Assembly: GCA_023052935.1 (NCBI GenBank)
Contig: CM041292.1
Coordinates: 197,152,299 to 197,216,298 of the forward strand
Direction of reading: 5' to 3'
DNA length: 64,000 nt
Origin: Piezodorus guildinii
Taxonomy: Eukaryota > Arthropoda > Insecta > Hemiptera > Pentatomidae
Shown here piece by piece: positions 34,951-44,971 of this stretch. Made by a program: the position numbers and the translations under genes. A model generated the notes under the pieces. It was not told where the DNA came from, did no database searches, and worked only from the letters and a program-made list of their open reading frames with translations. Each line of letters begins with the position of its first letter. The first letter of the stretch is position 1.

Positions 34951-35190
34951 GTTAAGTAAAAGTTGAAAATAGGTTAAAAAATCTTAACTTCTTTGCGTTA
35001 TAAAAAAATTAAGTAAGTGAACTATGTAAAGGAACGAAATATTTGAGCCCAAATGACCTAGATTCAGATTATTACAATAATTAAATTATAAGAGACAAAG
35101 GAATATATTATATTAAATTGAATATGAATAGTTTGTAGTATAACTTAAAATTAATTTGTCACGACAATGCGATCCGGCCCGGAGGACCAA
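34951..35190 (-). promoter_or_regulatory. BEL 5' leader with primer-binding site
   Basis: The minus-strand leader between the 5' LTR and the Gag start. Its first bases after one spacer nucleotide, tggtcctccgggccggat (about 35,172-35,189), start with TGG as a tRNA-primed site should. I cannot assign the tRNA species from the sequence alone. Confidence 0.65.
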
Positions 35191-35956
35191 TGTTTCGTCC
35201 ACCAATCTGTCTCAAAGCTAGAGACTTCAATTGGAAAGACTAATTAAAAAAAAAAAATATATTCTGCCGGATAGCATTGTCGGACCTAAAGTCATATTTG
35301 AGATATAAAATAAAACAGACAAATAAAAGGTAAACAAAAAGAATAAAAACTAAACTAAGGAACATTTAAAAAACAAAATATTTAATCTCTTTATAAAACA
35401 ACAGGAGAAAAAAAAATAAAATTACAAAATAAAATTAAAATAATCCTTTTAAAGATGCAAAACTAATAAAACCAAAAAAAAACTTAAAACTAATACAATT
35501 AAGGAAAAGAAAAGGGTACTTAATTAAGAGTTCAATTGTAAACTGTCGCTGTACGCGTGCAGTCCGTCGGCTGATGTACGACTGATGTCCGTGCGCAGAG
35601 TACTCGTACAGAACGAAGAAAAAAAAAACAAATATTCCCCAAGGAATATTAGAAGGGAGACCGTAGGTACTTCCTGATCGAGCGTCCAAAAACAACTGAG
35701 CTAAAAGATAAGCCGGCGTATTGCTGAAGGAGTAAACAAACTAAGCCTCTTGGATATAAACACACCGCCGGCTTCCTTTCTTCGAAATAAATACTTAGAG
35801 TTTAAATATGAGATATTGTACATAATTTAAATGAATCAACAAAAAGTAGCGGTATTACAATGGAATATAATGAAAAAATAATTAATCTAAAACAACAAGT
35901 ATTTAAATGAAGTAACAACAATGAGTAATAAAATATAACACATTCGGGCCCGAACA
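35191..35956 (-). repeat. BEL 5' LTR
   Basis: Promoter-bearing LTR. In element orientation it begins tgttcgggcccgaa. About 180 bases in, a 9-bp inverted repeat, aagccggcg/cgccggctt (35,710-35,718 and 35,766-35,774), flanks a stretch with a TATA-like 'tttatatcc'. An R/U5 boundary cannot be read directly. Confidence 0.95.
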
Positions 35957-36169
35957 GTTAGAATCGGTCATAATTACTCCGAGAGATTTGAGAGGCGATC
36001 GGGATTGAAACAGAGTGTCTCCCATTCATCTGTTTTATTTAATAGAATAGAATAGAATATATTTTTATTTGTCTTTGGGGTATTCCCCTTACAAATAGAG
36101 CCTGGCTAGGCTATTCACAATACATTTTTTAAGTATACATATATATATATATATACACACATACATACG

Positions 36170-36740
36170 CTTTTGAAATAATAATACATCTGTTTAAAAT
36201 AATAAAAAAAAAAAAAAAATTAAATAAATAAAAAAAATAATAATAAAATAAGTAAAAAATTAAAAATACATATTGATAAGGATAAATTAAGTTCTTTATT
36301 TATTTCACTCATCTTATTTTTTTTTTTTTCTTCAATGCACCACTGTATAAACAAAAAGCAAATATATATGATTTTAAAATAATAATGCATCTGTTTGAAA
36401 AGATAAAATAAATAAATACGATAAAGATAAAGATAAATTATTTTTTTTTTTCTGTTTTTTCTTCAATACAATAGAGATAAAGTAAATAAAGAAAACAAAA
36501 ATACAATATTTTTTAAAATAATAATACATCTGTTAAAAAATAAATAAATAAACAAAAAAATAAAGAAAATAAAATAAAAGATAAATTAGTATATTGATAT
36601 AGATAAATTAACAGTTCTTTTTTTGTTCCAATATAGTAGAGTTAAAATAAAAAAAATAAATAAATAAATAAAAATAAATAAATAAAATTTAAAAAAATGT
36701 TTTCAAAATAATAATACATCTGTTTTAAAAAATAAAACTA
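36170..36740 (-). repeat. Repeated motif in the LINE 3'UTR
   Basis: The plus-strand motif 'ataatacatctgtt' (one copy with g for a) occurs four times, near 36,183, 36,385, 36,522 and 36,711, each followed by A-rich runs. The spacing is uneven (about 200, 137 and 189 bases), so these are decayed tandem units of the 3'UTR. Confidence 0.75.
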
Positions 36741-37021
36741 AAATAGAATAAAATAAGAAAAAAAAAAAATATCTTTTTAGATATCTTTTAAGACTTTTTA
36801 GACTGAAATTTGATAAAGTTCGGTTAGACTGGTTACATCAGTTACGATTTATATTAAGTTAATATTTCCTTTGAGTATGATAGAATTGTTTATGCGTTTA
36901 TCATCGATTTATATACATCAAAACAGTCATTGGGGATATCGTATTGTTGACATATTATTGTTTTTGTTTACTACATTATTTAGATTTCGTATGTAAGCAT
37001 ATATCTTTTTTTGTTTTCTTT

Positions 37022-40000
37022 TTATTCGTTGATAATGAACGATCTCATTTTTAGGCAGTTAATTATATAATAATATATTTGGTTTAATTTAGTTTGGTCT
37101 TCTATTATAAATATTGTCGGGAACTGATTTTCTGGAATATTGTTTACGTATGGTATGTGGTAGTTTCTGATGGAGGAGTAGATTGGGCATACTGCGATTA
37201 AATGGTATAGGGTTTCATAGGTATTCATATTACATATGGTACAGATTTCTGTGGGTTTGATATTATAGAAATGGTTTTTATGAGAGAATTTAATATGATA
37301 TTTACCAGATAGCCGGGCCTGTGTTATTATTTTTATTCTGTTAAATGGAATATTGTCTATTGTTATATAATGTGGATGCTGTAGAGTTGGTTGATAAATT
37401 AAATTATAGTGAGGGCTGTACTGACTTGTTTTCAAGGATTCAAGGTCATTGTTGAATAGCAGTTCTTTAAATAGAGCAAGAATTTTCGGAATATTGGATT
37501 GGAAGATATATGGGTTATTTTCAAATAGTATATACGAACTTTTAACTTTTTCTAAGATATTGTATATTTGACTGAACCAGTTGTATTTTGTTGACGATCT
37601 AATTTGATGTTTATGTTTGAGGGTCTTATAGCATGTTTTAGTAATTCTATCGTCTGGCATGCTGATTATTTTTTTAATGCAATTTAATATTCGTTTTAAT
37701 ACATGTATGGTAGAATGTTCAAGACCAAACTCTAGTCTTATAAGCCAGAAAGGTACATTTTTATTTAAGTTGAAGAGTTTTTTAAAATATTGTAAATGTG
37801 CTTTTTCAATATCGTCGAGGTATCTAAGGCCCCATATTTCAGTGCTATATAAAAGAGTGCTATCAATAATGGCTTTATTTAATAATAGTCTACTTCCCCA
37901 AGATTGCAGTTTTGATTTTCTACATATATCTAATACGGTTCCTACAGCACAGGCTGTTTTCGATTGTGAGTGTTTGCATGCTTGATAGAAAACACCGGAA
38001 GAGGAAAAATGCACTCCTAAGTAGTTATAATAGGCAACTGTTTCTATAGGTTCCCCGTTATAATAAAACGTTTTTAATTTTTTTTGTCTACCTTTATGAA
38101 AATAAATGATTTTAGTTTTGTTAAGATTTACATCTAAATGGTTTTTTTGAGCGTATGAAGCGAGGATTTCTAATTTTTTATTAGTATCTATATAAGAAGA
38201 AGAGAAAATGACCTTATCATCTGCGTAGCAGGAGCTCAGTACTTCACAGTTCGAATTTAATTGAATTCCTGTCGCGCCTTTTTCTTTGAAATATTTTTCC
38301 ATATCGGATATAAACAAACAGAAGAGATATGCTGAAAGAACTTCACCTTGCAATACTCCTTTCGTGACATCGATTTCATCAGATAATAGCTCATCTATTT
38401 TAATTCTTAGTGTGGCCCGATCATAAAGATTTTTTATAATTTTAATAATTTTTCCGCTTAGCCCTAGTAATTGTAGTTTGTGCCATAAAAGTCTGTGATC
38501 CACACTGTCAAATGCCTTTCTATAGTCAACGAAAATAGCGAATAATTCACTTTTGGTATATTCTAATTTTAAATCAATGAGGCAATTCATTAGAAAAAGG
38601 TTATCAAAACATGACCTTCCTTTTCGGAATCCGTTTTGTGATTCTGGTAAAATATTTTTCTCGGTTTCCCATACCGTCAACCGATCTAAAAGAATTTGGG
38701 TGAAAATCTTAAGGATACAATTCATTAAGGAGATAGGTCGGTAGTTCTCTGGTTGGTTTTTGTCCCCTTTTTTATAAATCATTATAACATTTGATTTTGT
38801 CCAATTGTCAGGTAATTTTTCAGTTGTCAAAACTTTATTAAACAGCGATACTAGATATAATTGCCAGTTTTGAGGAAGATTTTTGAAGAACTCATTTGTT
38901 ATGTTGTCTGGACCAGGGGCTTTATTAGATTTTAATTTATTTAAAGATGTAAATAGCTCTTCAAGTGTGAATTCCCGATCTAATACTGGATCTGTTATTG
39001 TTAATATTATGTCATGAATTACACATCTTTGGCCGTAGAAAGTTTTAAAATATTCATTCCATTTTTTAGGAGGTATCGGGTTTGAATTAAATTTTTTACA
39101 TCTAAACTGGTGAATAGTGCTCCAAAAATTTTTGGTTTCTTTATGATTTGCTAATAAATTAATTAGTTTAAATTTATAATCTGCTTTTTTGCGTTTTAAC
39201 AAGTTTCTGTAAGTATTTTTTGCTCTTATGTATTCAGTTCTTTTAGTGTTATCATAACCGCTTTTTTTCAATTTTTTAAATTTTATCTTAATGTCATATT
39301 TAGCACTTTTACATTCTTCGTCATACCATGAATTATATTTTTCCGTTTGTTTATATTTACTGGGGACTATACTATAAGAGAGTTGGAGATAGTTAGCGGT
39401 ATCATAAATTGCTGTGATCATATTTTCGTACATTGAATCAGGGTTATCAAGGTGATCACCGCCGACTCGAGGTGAATGAGCCATTGATTTCTTAAATGAT
39501 AATGCTTTTTCAGGTTGCCAGTTGATAATTTTGATACGAGGTATAGGTATGCGGGTTTTGTTTGCTTTATTTTTTCGTAGCCCCATATTTAGTTCTACTT
39601 TTATCGGGAGGTGATCTGAGAGAGAGGGAAAATTTAGTACCTCTAAATCATGAATGTTATGTAAACAACTATAATTACACCATACCAAATCGACTACGCT
39701 TTGTCCCTTATAGTTAATACTTGTAAAATTGCCGGGATTATCAGAGGGAGCCCTACCGTTAAGCAGAAGAAAGCCTTCATCTTCCATAAGTTCATTTAAT
39801 AATCTCCCTTTGCTATTATCCGTGTCATCTAAGCTAGTACGGCATCCGCTAAAGTGGGTACCGAATAAAAAGTCAATGTCATATTGGTTAAGTTGCCCAA
39901 GCCGACAATTAGCATCGCCTCCGATAAGGATTAATTTGTTATAGAATTTTTTCTTAATTGAGATTAAGGTTTCTCTAAGTATGTCACAAATAAATGTCAA

Positions 40001-40501
40001 ATCAATAGAGGGTTTGAAATATAAAAAACCTAAAATAAATGAGCAATTAGTGCTAAGACTTACGTGAGTAAATATCCAATATTCACAGCTATCTATTGTC
40101 TCTACATTATAAACATTTTTATTATATAGTAGGGCTAAACCTCCGCTTCCTCTTCCTTTACTTTTTTCTTTTATAGCTGGTTGTGAGATTACACTGAAGT
40201 CTCGAATTCTTGATGGAATGTTTATTTTATCAGTAGTTTGCCAGGTTTCGTATAGACAAAATATTGTTGTTGATGTATATTGTGGCGTTGTAGAGAGAAA
40301 ATTATTGATGCCATGGGTGTTCCAGAATGTGATATTGTAGGATACATATTCCGAGGTAGAGTCTTCGCCAGATATTTCCTGAGTTATTTGAACCGGTGAC
40401 TGTGTCGAGCGTGAGAAGTTATCAGTTGCTGAGTGTTCTTTGACGAAAGCGAAAAGGTTCCAATTTTTCTTTTGCTTTTCTTTTACGTGTACTTTCGTCA
40501 T
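37022..40501 (-). CDS. LINE ORF2: endonuclease and reverse transcriptase (1,159 aa)
   Basis: The N-terminal APE-type endonuclease spans residues ~55-305, with Asn61 context FWNTHGI, Glu85 (LYETW), Asp196 (GGDANCRLG) and the SDH triad at 295-297. Reverse transcriptase spans ~530-830: KSNKAPGPDNI, motif A FVDYRKAFDSVDH (Asp659), motif B KGVLQGEVLSAYLF at 714-727 and YADD at 759-762. A C-terminal CCHC-type zinc motif, CTICNMNTYETLYHLIAVC, lies at ~1,087-1,105. No RNase H is seen. No stop or frameshift interrupts it. The protein nicks target DNA and primes cDNA on the nick. The first ATG overlaps the end of ORF1 by 80 bases in another frame, so translation may depend on reinitiation or start elsewhere. 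Confidence 0.95.
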   Translation of the reverse strand: MTKVHVKEKQKKNWNLFAFVKEHSATDNFSRSTQSPVQITQEISGEDSTSEYVSYNITFWNTHGINNFLSTTPQYTSTTIFCLYETWQTTDKINIPSRIRDFSVISQPAIKEKSKGRGSGGLALLYNKNVYNVETIDSCEYWIFTHVSLSTNCSFILGFLYFKPSIDLTFICDILRETLISIKKKFYNKLILIGGDANCRLGQLNQYDIDFLFGTHFSGCRTSLDDTDNSKGRLLNELMEDEGFLLLNGRAPSDNPGNFTSINYKGQSVVDLVWCNYSCLHNIHDLEVLNFPSLSDHLPIKVELNMGLRKNKANKTRIPIPRIKIINWQPEKALSFKKSMAHSPRVGGDHLDNPDSMYENMITAIYDTANYLQLSYSIVPSKYKQTEKYNSWYDEECKSAKYDIKIKFKKLKKSGYDNTKRTEYIRAKNTYRNLLKRKKADYKFKLINLLANHKETKNFWSTIHQFRCKKFNSNPIPPKKWNEYFKTFYGQRCVIHDIILTITDPVLDREFTLEELFTSLNKLKSNKAPGPDNITNEFFKNLPQNWQLYLVSLFNKVLTTEKLPDNWTKSNVIMIYKKGDKNQPENYRPISLMNCILKIFTQILLDRLTVWETEKNILPESQNGFRKGRSCFDNLFLMNCLIDLKLEYTKSELFAIFVDYRKAFDSVDHRLLWHKLQLLGLSGKIIKIIKNLYDRATLRIKIDELLSDEIDVTKGVLQGEVLSAYLFCLFISDMEKYFKEKGATGIQLNSNCEVLSSCYADDKVIFSSSYIDTNKKLEILASYAQKNHLDVNLNKTKIIYFHKGRQKKLKTFYYNGEPIETVAYYNYLGVHFSSSGVFYQACKHSQSKTACAVGTVLDICRKSKLQSWGSRLLLNKAIIDSTLLYSTEIWGLRYLDDIEKAHLQYFKKLFNLNKNVPFWLIRLEFGLEHSTIHVLKRILNCIKKIISMPDDRITKTCYKTLKHKHQIRSSTKYNWFSQIYNILEKVKSSYILFENNPYIFQSNIPKILALFKELLFNNDLESLKTSQYSPHYNLIYQPTLQHPHYITIDNIPFNRIKIITQARLSGKYHIKFSHKNHFYNIKPTEICTICNMNTYETLYHLIAVCPIYSSIRNYHIPYVNNIPENQFPTIFIIEDQTKLNQIYYYIINCLKMRSFIINE

Positions 40502-41177
40502 CAGGTGCTATATTTTCTTCATTAGAGAATTGAAAATCTGGAGGGTTAATTACAGGTTGTAGTTCATCTAGAGTGTATAAGTTCCCTTTGAATTTAATTT
40601 TACTTTTAAATATTTCAGATTTGTCATCTATTTTTTTAACTTTATTCAGTGCTTCATATAATTCTTTTCTTCTTTTCCTATCCAGAAATGTTCGGTCATG
40701 AGCAATCGAGAGTTTTAAATCATTAAGCTTATCCCTTTTTTGGAAGAAATTCATTTTGTCCCTGTGAGTGACAAATGAAATAAGGAAGGGCCTAGGGGCC
40801 TGCCCCCGCCCCAGCCTGCGGCAATAGGCGATCTCCTTTACAGATAGATTTGCCCCTGTACTATTAAACAAGTCTTGTGCTGTTTTATATGTGTCTTCAG
40901 GCTTCTCCTTAGGTTCTGGGATTTTATAAATAATTGCATTATTTTTTATGAGTTCTCTTCTTAGGCTATTAATTTCTTCTTCCTGTCTTAAAACTTTTTT
41001 TTCTAATAAAGCTTGTTTAATTTTGCCGGCTTGAAGCTCTTCAAATATTTGCGAGACTGCTTGTTTTATCTGAACGAGGTCCTGTCCAATAGATGTAGTC
41101 TGCTTCGAATTAATTTTTATTTCGGCTATGATATCTTCAAGGGTGATAGGAGGTGCCATTATAATGTAAACTATCAC
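40422..41177 (-). CDS. LINE ORF1: L1-ORF1p-like RNA-binding protein
   Basis: A 251-aa protein with a coiled-coil-like region at ~35-80 (QALLEKKVLRQEEEINSLRR) and an RRM-like middle at ~80-165 (NNAIIYKIPEP, YCRRLGRG, RPFLISFVTHRDKMNFFQK). A basic C-terminal part, KRKAKEKLEPFRFRQR, closes it. No CCHC zinc knuckles are present, unlike Jockey-type ORF1. The organisation is that of the L1-type ORF1 protein, which trimerises and coats the element RNA. The second ATG (41,157-41,159, MAPP) is an alternative start. The 3' end overlaps ORF2. Confidence 0.88.
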   Translation of the reverse strand: MIVYIIMAPPITLEDIIAEIKINSKQTTSIGQDLVQIKQAVSQIFEELQAGKIKQALLEKKVLRQEEEINSLRRELIKNNAIIYKIPEPKEKPEDTYKTAQDLFNSTGANLSVKEIAYCRRLGRGQAPRPFLISFVTHRDKMNFFQKRDKLNDLKLSIAHDRTFLDRKRRKELYEALNKVKKIDDKSEIFKSKIKFKGNLYTLDELQPVINPPDFQFSNEENIAPDDESTRKRKAKEKLEPFRFRQRTLSN

Positions 41178-41587
41178 AAACTTAATTCAGAGACGGAGTA
41201 TATATTATTGAAAAAGGAAGATTACAAAGTTTATAAACAGAGCGCTTGACAGTTCTCTGAGCTGGGGTAGGTGGAGGGGATATCTCACAACACTCCCGAT
41301 AGGATTAAGTTCGCGTATTTTCGACAGGTTAATGTCTGAATACCCCCACTCCAGAGTATCTCTTGATATGTCTTACCTTTTATCTAGAATAGAGATTTTA
41401 AATGAAAAGGTTTTTTCTTTTATAATTCAGCTTCTACTGCAAAAAACGACACTAAACTTTAACAACACGTTTTTTAATGTTAGCATGAAAGAGTGGTCAC
41501 AGATATACTTCGATTGAATTACTTTAACCAAATATAATATGAGACAGACATAGACCCGATGTGCACTGTTTCACGGCCTGAGCCAGA
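41178..41587 (-). promoter_or_regulatory. LINE 5'UTR, presumed internal promoter
   Basis: The ~410 bases between the 5' insertion boundary and ORF1. LINEs carry their promoter here. I see no specific initiator or TATA match. The minus-strand start is near 'tctggctcaggccgtgaaac'. Confidence 0.5.
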
Positions 41588-41963
41588 CTGTTTTATTTAA
41601 TATAGCTTTAGAATATGTCATAGAAAAGGTGGTGTGTACCGAAAAAGGTTTAAATATGGGCGATAAGATTCCGGTTTTGGGGTACGCCGATGATTTGGTA
41701 CTGCTTGGTGAAGACACGGAAACCATACAAATAAATTCAAGCGTGTTAATAAAAACCAGTAAAGAAATAGGACCCGAATTAAGTACCGATAAGACAAAAT
41801 ATATTATCAGTAGCTGAAACGGTGGCGATCTTGGTGATATTGATATATCAGAGCATAATTTTGAGAACGGTGAACTTTGGACGTGTCTGTGTAGGCGGAA
41901 TTCGGTGGTATCTGCATCGAACCTTCGGGTTCGGTAAGCCTATTATTGTTATTATTATATTAA

Positions 41964-42648
41964 TGTAAATTCCTAGGTGGGAACTAACAAACATATTGTT
42001 GGTAGGGCAACATAGCACAAGGGATGGGAGACCTAGGAGTGAATGAGAGGGCTGAATGAGGACTGACGACACACCTGTGGCCCTATTTTAAATTAGAGAC
42101 AAACCGGAGCAATATAAACAGAGTTGATTGAGTGCGGTTTGGGAGCGGCTGATAAGGGCTCCCAATATACCCTCTTCCCTTCCGCCTTTTTCACCCTACC
42201 CCTGTTTGCTCTATCCCTTCCGTTCAGCATTCACATTCTCTCCGCTTTAGTCCCTTCCGGATAGTTTATATATATATATATTAAATAGTATACAAGCACA
42301 TAAAACTAGAGGTAAAAAGTTTATAGAATACGGATTTTTTCGGTAGTCGTAGATTGGCAAGGAAATAATTGATCATACACATCAACATTCTGTAGTAACC
42401 GTATGAGCCATCATCAGGGTTAAAAAAAAAAAATATCATAGATATACATAATGTGGGATGTAATTAGTATACAGGAATTAGAAGTTTTCTGCAAGTCTTT
42501 GGGGGTAATCAGCTCCAACTAACTCATGTCTGGATGGCTACTTCCTCTATGAATAGTGGACTCTATGAAACCTTAGATACTAATTAAAAGCAGACCTGAC
42601 CTAGATGAAATGAAAATCTGAATACTGGTAAAAAATAACTTATTTTAA
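41964..42648. other. Unassigned DNA with Penelope-like tail motif
   Basis: About 42,120-42,260 is a GC-richer, pyrimidine-rich stretch. At 42,400-42,420 the minus strand reads ctgatgatggctcatacgg, resembling the motif at 43,417. No coding frame. Confidence 0.3.
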
Positions 42649-42780
42649 ATGACTTTCACAATACACGACTTTCACTTGCCTCCGTTATTAAAATCAATTT
42701 AAATAGTTTTAATAATTTTTAAATACACTTAGAGATAAAAATAAATTCATGTAACTAAATTTAAGAACTAATTATATATA
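42649..42780 (+). repeat. Family M, left terminus only
   Basis: Holds 'acacgactttcacttgcc' and the following ~100 bases of family M before similarity stops at a T-rich tract. Confidence 0.6.
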
Positions 42781-43203
42781 TTTTTTATTTTTTTAAGATT
42801 TTTATTTTTCAATATTTTTTACAAACGGCCACATGCCTTAAACTTTATACATGTTGTAATTGCACCAATTACATGTTACTTTTACGTTATATTTACATTA
42901 GGGGTTAGTGGTAATTGTAGCCTATGTTACTTTTCAACAGTAGGAAAAATCTAAAAACAAACAAAAAAAAAAGTAAAAACAAAATAATTACAGTTAAAAT
43001 AACAAAAAACAATTAAAGTAAAACAAAACATATTAAAGTTACATTTTATAACTGGTAATTTTTGTTATATAGGGTTTATTTCTAAGGTTTTTAGAAATGA
43101 ACCCTAGGTTCTGAAGGTTTTTACATGATCCCCTCTCCATACTACCTATGTTTATGGTTTTCCTCAGTTTATGCTTGGACATGGTTCAGTAATGGTACGT
43201 TTA

Positions 43204-43237
<34 letters not shown>

Positions 43238-44078
43238 TACTTCTAAATTAAAGTCTAAAGTTTTGTTTTTATGCTTACCATTATTTGCATCTATAATATT
43301 TAAGTATTTCGGTATATTTTCTGTTTTATTTCAAATGTTATCATTGTCACTTCATTAAAAAAAAAATTTCTATTATCATATTAATATGTATCTATTTTGT
43401 TCTGATGTTTGTAGCTCTGATGATGGCTCACTAGCTTGAGCCGAAACGTTGGCAAAATTAAAACTTTTCAAAAAATGACTGATTCCTGATTATTCCACCT
43501 ATAAAAGTTTCTACAGTCGACTATACATCCTCAAAGAAAATAATTGTAGGTGTGTCCATTAGTCTCTCTCTTCTCTTCCTCGACTTTCGCCAGAGGATCT
43601 TCCTGGGGTTTTCCACTTCATTGTTGTAGGGAAAACTATTAGAACGAAGTGACTAGAAAAAGTGCAGCTCATCCAGCGTGCTAATACATGGACTCAAAAA
43701 GTACTTTGCTTTGGGCAGTATTTATAATAATACATCTTTCTATTCTGAAAGTGCTATCTGCAGCCCTTTCCTTCAGTCTGGATAAAAGCGATGCATTTGT
43801 ATGATTCTGTAATGGATCCTTTTCCTATCCAGGAGCTTAAATACAAGTTCTAATGAGCCTTACGTCCTATTTTTATATATTTCATGTATTTTCTCCAAGA
43901 AACATAAATATAGGAGAGTGAAAGCTGACCCTCTCTGACAAATTTATTTATCTGAAAAAGAAACGCAGTACCTTTTGTGCCCTTTTTAGCTTTGCAAATA
44001 CTAGTTAATCGGTATAGCTCCTCAACAAAACATTGTAGTTTCCTAAATTAGTAATAATCTATAGCTTTTTAGCAAATG
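42781..44078. other. Unassigned DNA containing a hammerhead-like motif
   Basis: Low-complexity A/T DNA with poly-T near 43,220. At 43,417-43,447 CTGATGA, a GGCTC/GAGCC stem and GAAAC follow each other as in a hammerhead core. Similar modules occur in Penelope-like elements. About 43,560-43,960 has mixed composition but only broken frames. Confidence 0.35.
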
Positions 44079-44356
44079 GTGTGGACATCACACGATTTTT
44101 AATTAACTCCGTTATTAAAATCAATTAACGAATTTTTAAATTCAGTTACTACTGAAAATAAATTTTCAAAGAATTAATTAAATTAAGTTTCAATACATGC
44201 ATGTGTTTTATTAAATAATTTATTATATTATTATCTACGATAATCTGTTTGTCTTATCGGCTTTTCATTACTCTCCGTTAAATTTGAGAATTTTATGTTT
44301 AAGGTAATGTTTTTTTATTTTAATCATTAGCTTTTAAATGGTATATTATACATCTA

Positions 44357-44971
44357 TTGGGTTGTTTCACATGAAATGTCCGTTTTTATAGTTTCTGGTA
44401 TACATAAAATATTTTGCAGGTCTCTGTTGTTTTATTCCGAATGTTTACATATTTAAAGTAAACAGTTACTAATCCTCTACTTTTTTATTATAAACATTAG
44501 CTTCCCAATCAATTACCCACTTTTTAGTATACCTCCAAATATGAACATGAAACACGCGATTTTCGAGTAATATTTTTGTACAAGTTCAGAATTTTTGGCT
44601 GAGGCCGCTAGAAATATTTGCAAGGCGTTTGGGGAAGGGAGTGTTAATGAACGGACCATTCGCCGTTGGTTTGCTATGTTTTCAGCTGGGGATACCGACT
44701 TGGAAAACTTGCCCTGAGGAAGACCTCCGTCCGTAATAGACAACGATGTCCTCAATTTAGACAACTTCGTTTAAGGAAAACTTTTTCAAAATCAAGTGAA
44801 AAGTGCGTTTTCAGATTTTGTTTCACTTCAAAGCTCAGAGATTTCAGTTCGGAGATAAAAAAGTTGGTGTCACGTTGGAAAAAATATGTAAAAAAAGAAG
44901 GTAAATACTTCGAATTAAATTATCTTGTTTTCATATCGTATTTTGAATAAAAATCCTTTGACACAACCCAA
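44357..44971 (+). mobile_element. mariner-like MITE, TA duplication intact
   Basis: A 615-bp relative of the element at 5,688. The left inverted repeat is the same ('ttgggttgtttcacatgaaa') and the right end is shortened to 'gacacaacccaa'. TA flanks both sides (44,355-44,356 and 44,972-44,973). Frame remains encode GEGSVNERTIRRWFAM and, after a large deletion, the C-terminal VSRWKKYVKKEGKYFE. The catalytic core is absent. It needed a transposase supplied in trans. Confidence 0.88.

Larger units (their letters stand above)
28908..35956 (-). mobile_element. Complete BEL/Pao LTR retrotransposon
   Basis: A 7,049-bp element on the minus strand, bounded by two almost identical LTRs (765 and 766 bp) and a 5-bp target duplication, gttag (28,903-28,907 and 35,957-35,961), the size usual for BEL/Pao. 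A primer-binding-like site lies one base inside the 5' LTR and a purine-rich tract precedes the 3' LTR. A single long Gag-Pol frame is uninterrupted. No env-like frame is present. The near identity of the LTRs and the intact frame indicate recent insertion and possible activity. Confidence 0.97.
36045..41587 (-). mobile_element. Full-length two-ORF LINE
   Basis: A 5.54-kb non-LTR element on the minus strand, delimited by an exact 15-bp direct repeat, ctgttttatttaata (36,030-36,044 and 41,588-41,602). It has a 5'UTR of ~410 bp, ORF1, an overlapping ORF2, and a ~980-bp AT-rich 3'UTR ending in (TATTC)n. Both ORFs are open, so this may be a recent and potentially active copy. Clade: an APE-type LINE without RNase H. 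The ORF1 type and pentanucleotide tail suggest the CR1/L2/Kiri/Daphne side, but I do not assign it firmly. Confidence 0.93.
28885..41963 (+). mobile_element. RTE-like LINE relic, broken by BEL and by a LINE
   Basis: One decayed reverse-transcriptase frame survives in three pieces: 28,885-28,907, 35,962-36,044 and 41,588-41,963. Piece 1 leads into piece 2 (a KVRIGHNYSERFE-like stretch, then GLKQ). Piece 2 runs into piece 3 at SSVLFN/IALEYVIEKV, followed by the YADDLVLLGE catalytic motif at about 41,680-41,710 and, after an internal deletion, the family 3' end 'ggttcggtaagcctatt' with (ATT)n. The BEL element lies between pieces 1 and 2 and a full-length LINE between pieces 2 and 3. Non-functional. 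Confidence 0.75.

Noticed and set aside
28908..35956. An env-like third ORF in the BEL element
   Set aside because: Only 46 bases lie between the Gag-Pol stop and the 3' LTR, so there is no room for one.
37022..40501. A host nuclease or telomerase-like gene
   Set aside because: APE endonuclease plus LINE RT motifs, ORF1, pentanucleotide tail and target duplication identify a retrotransposon.
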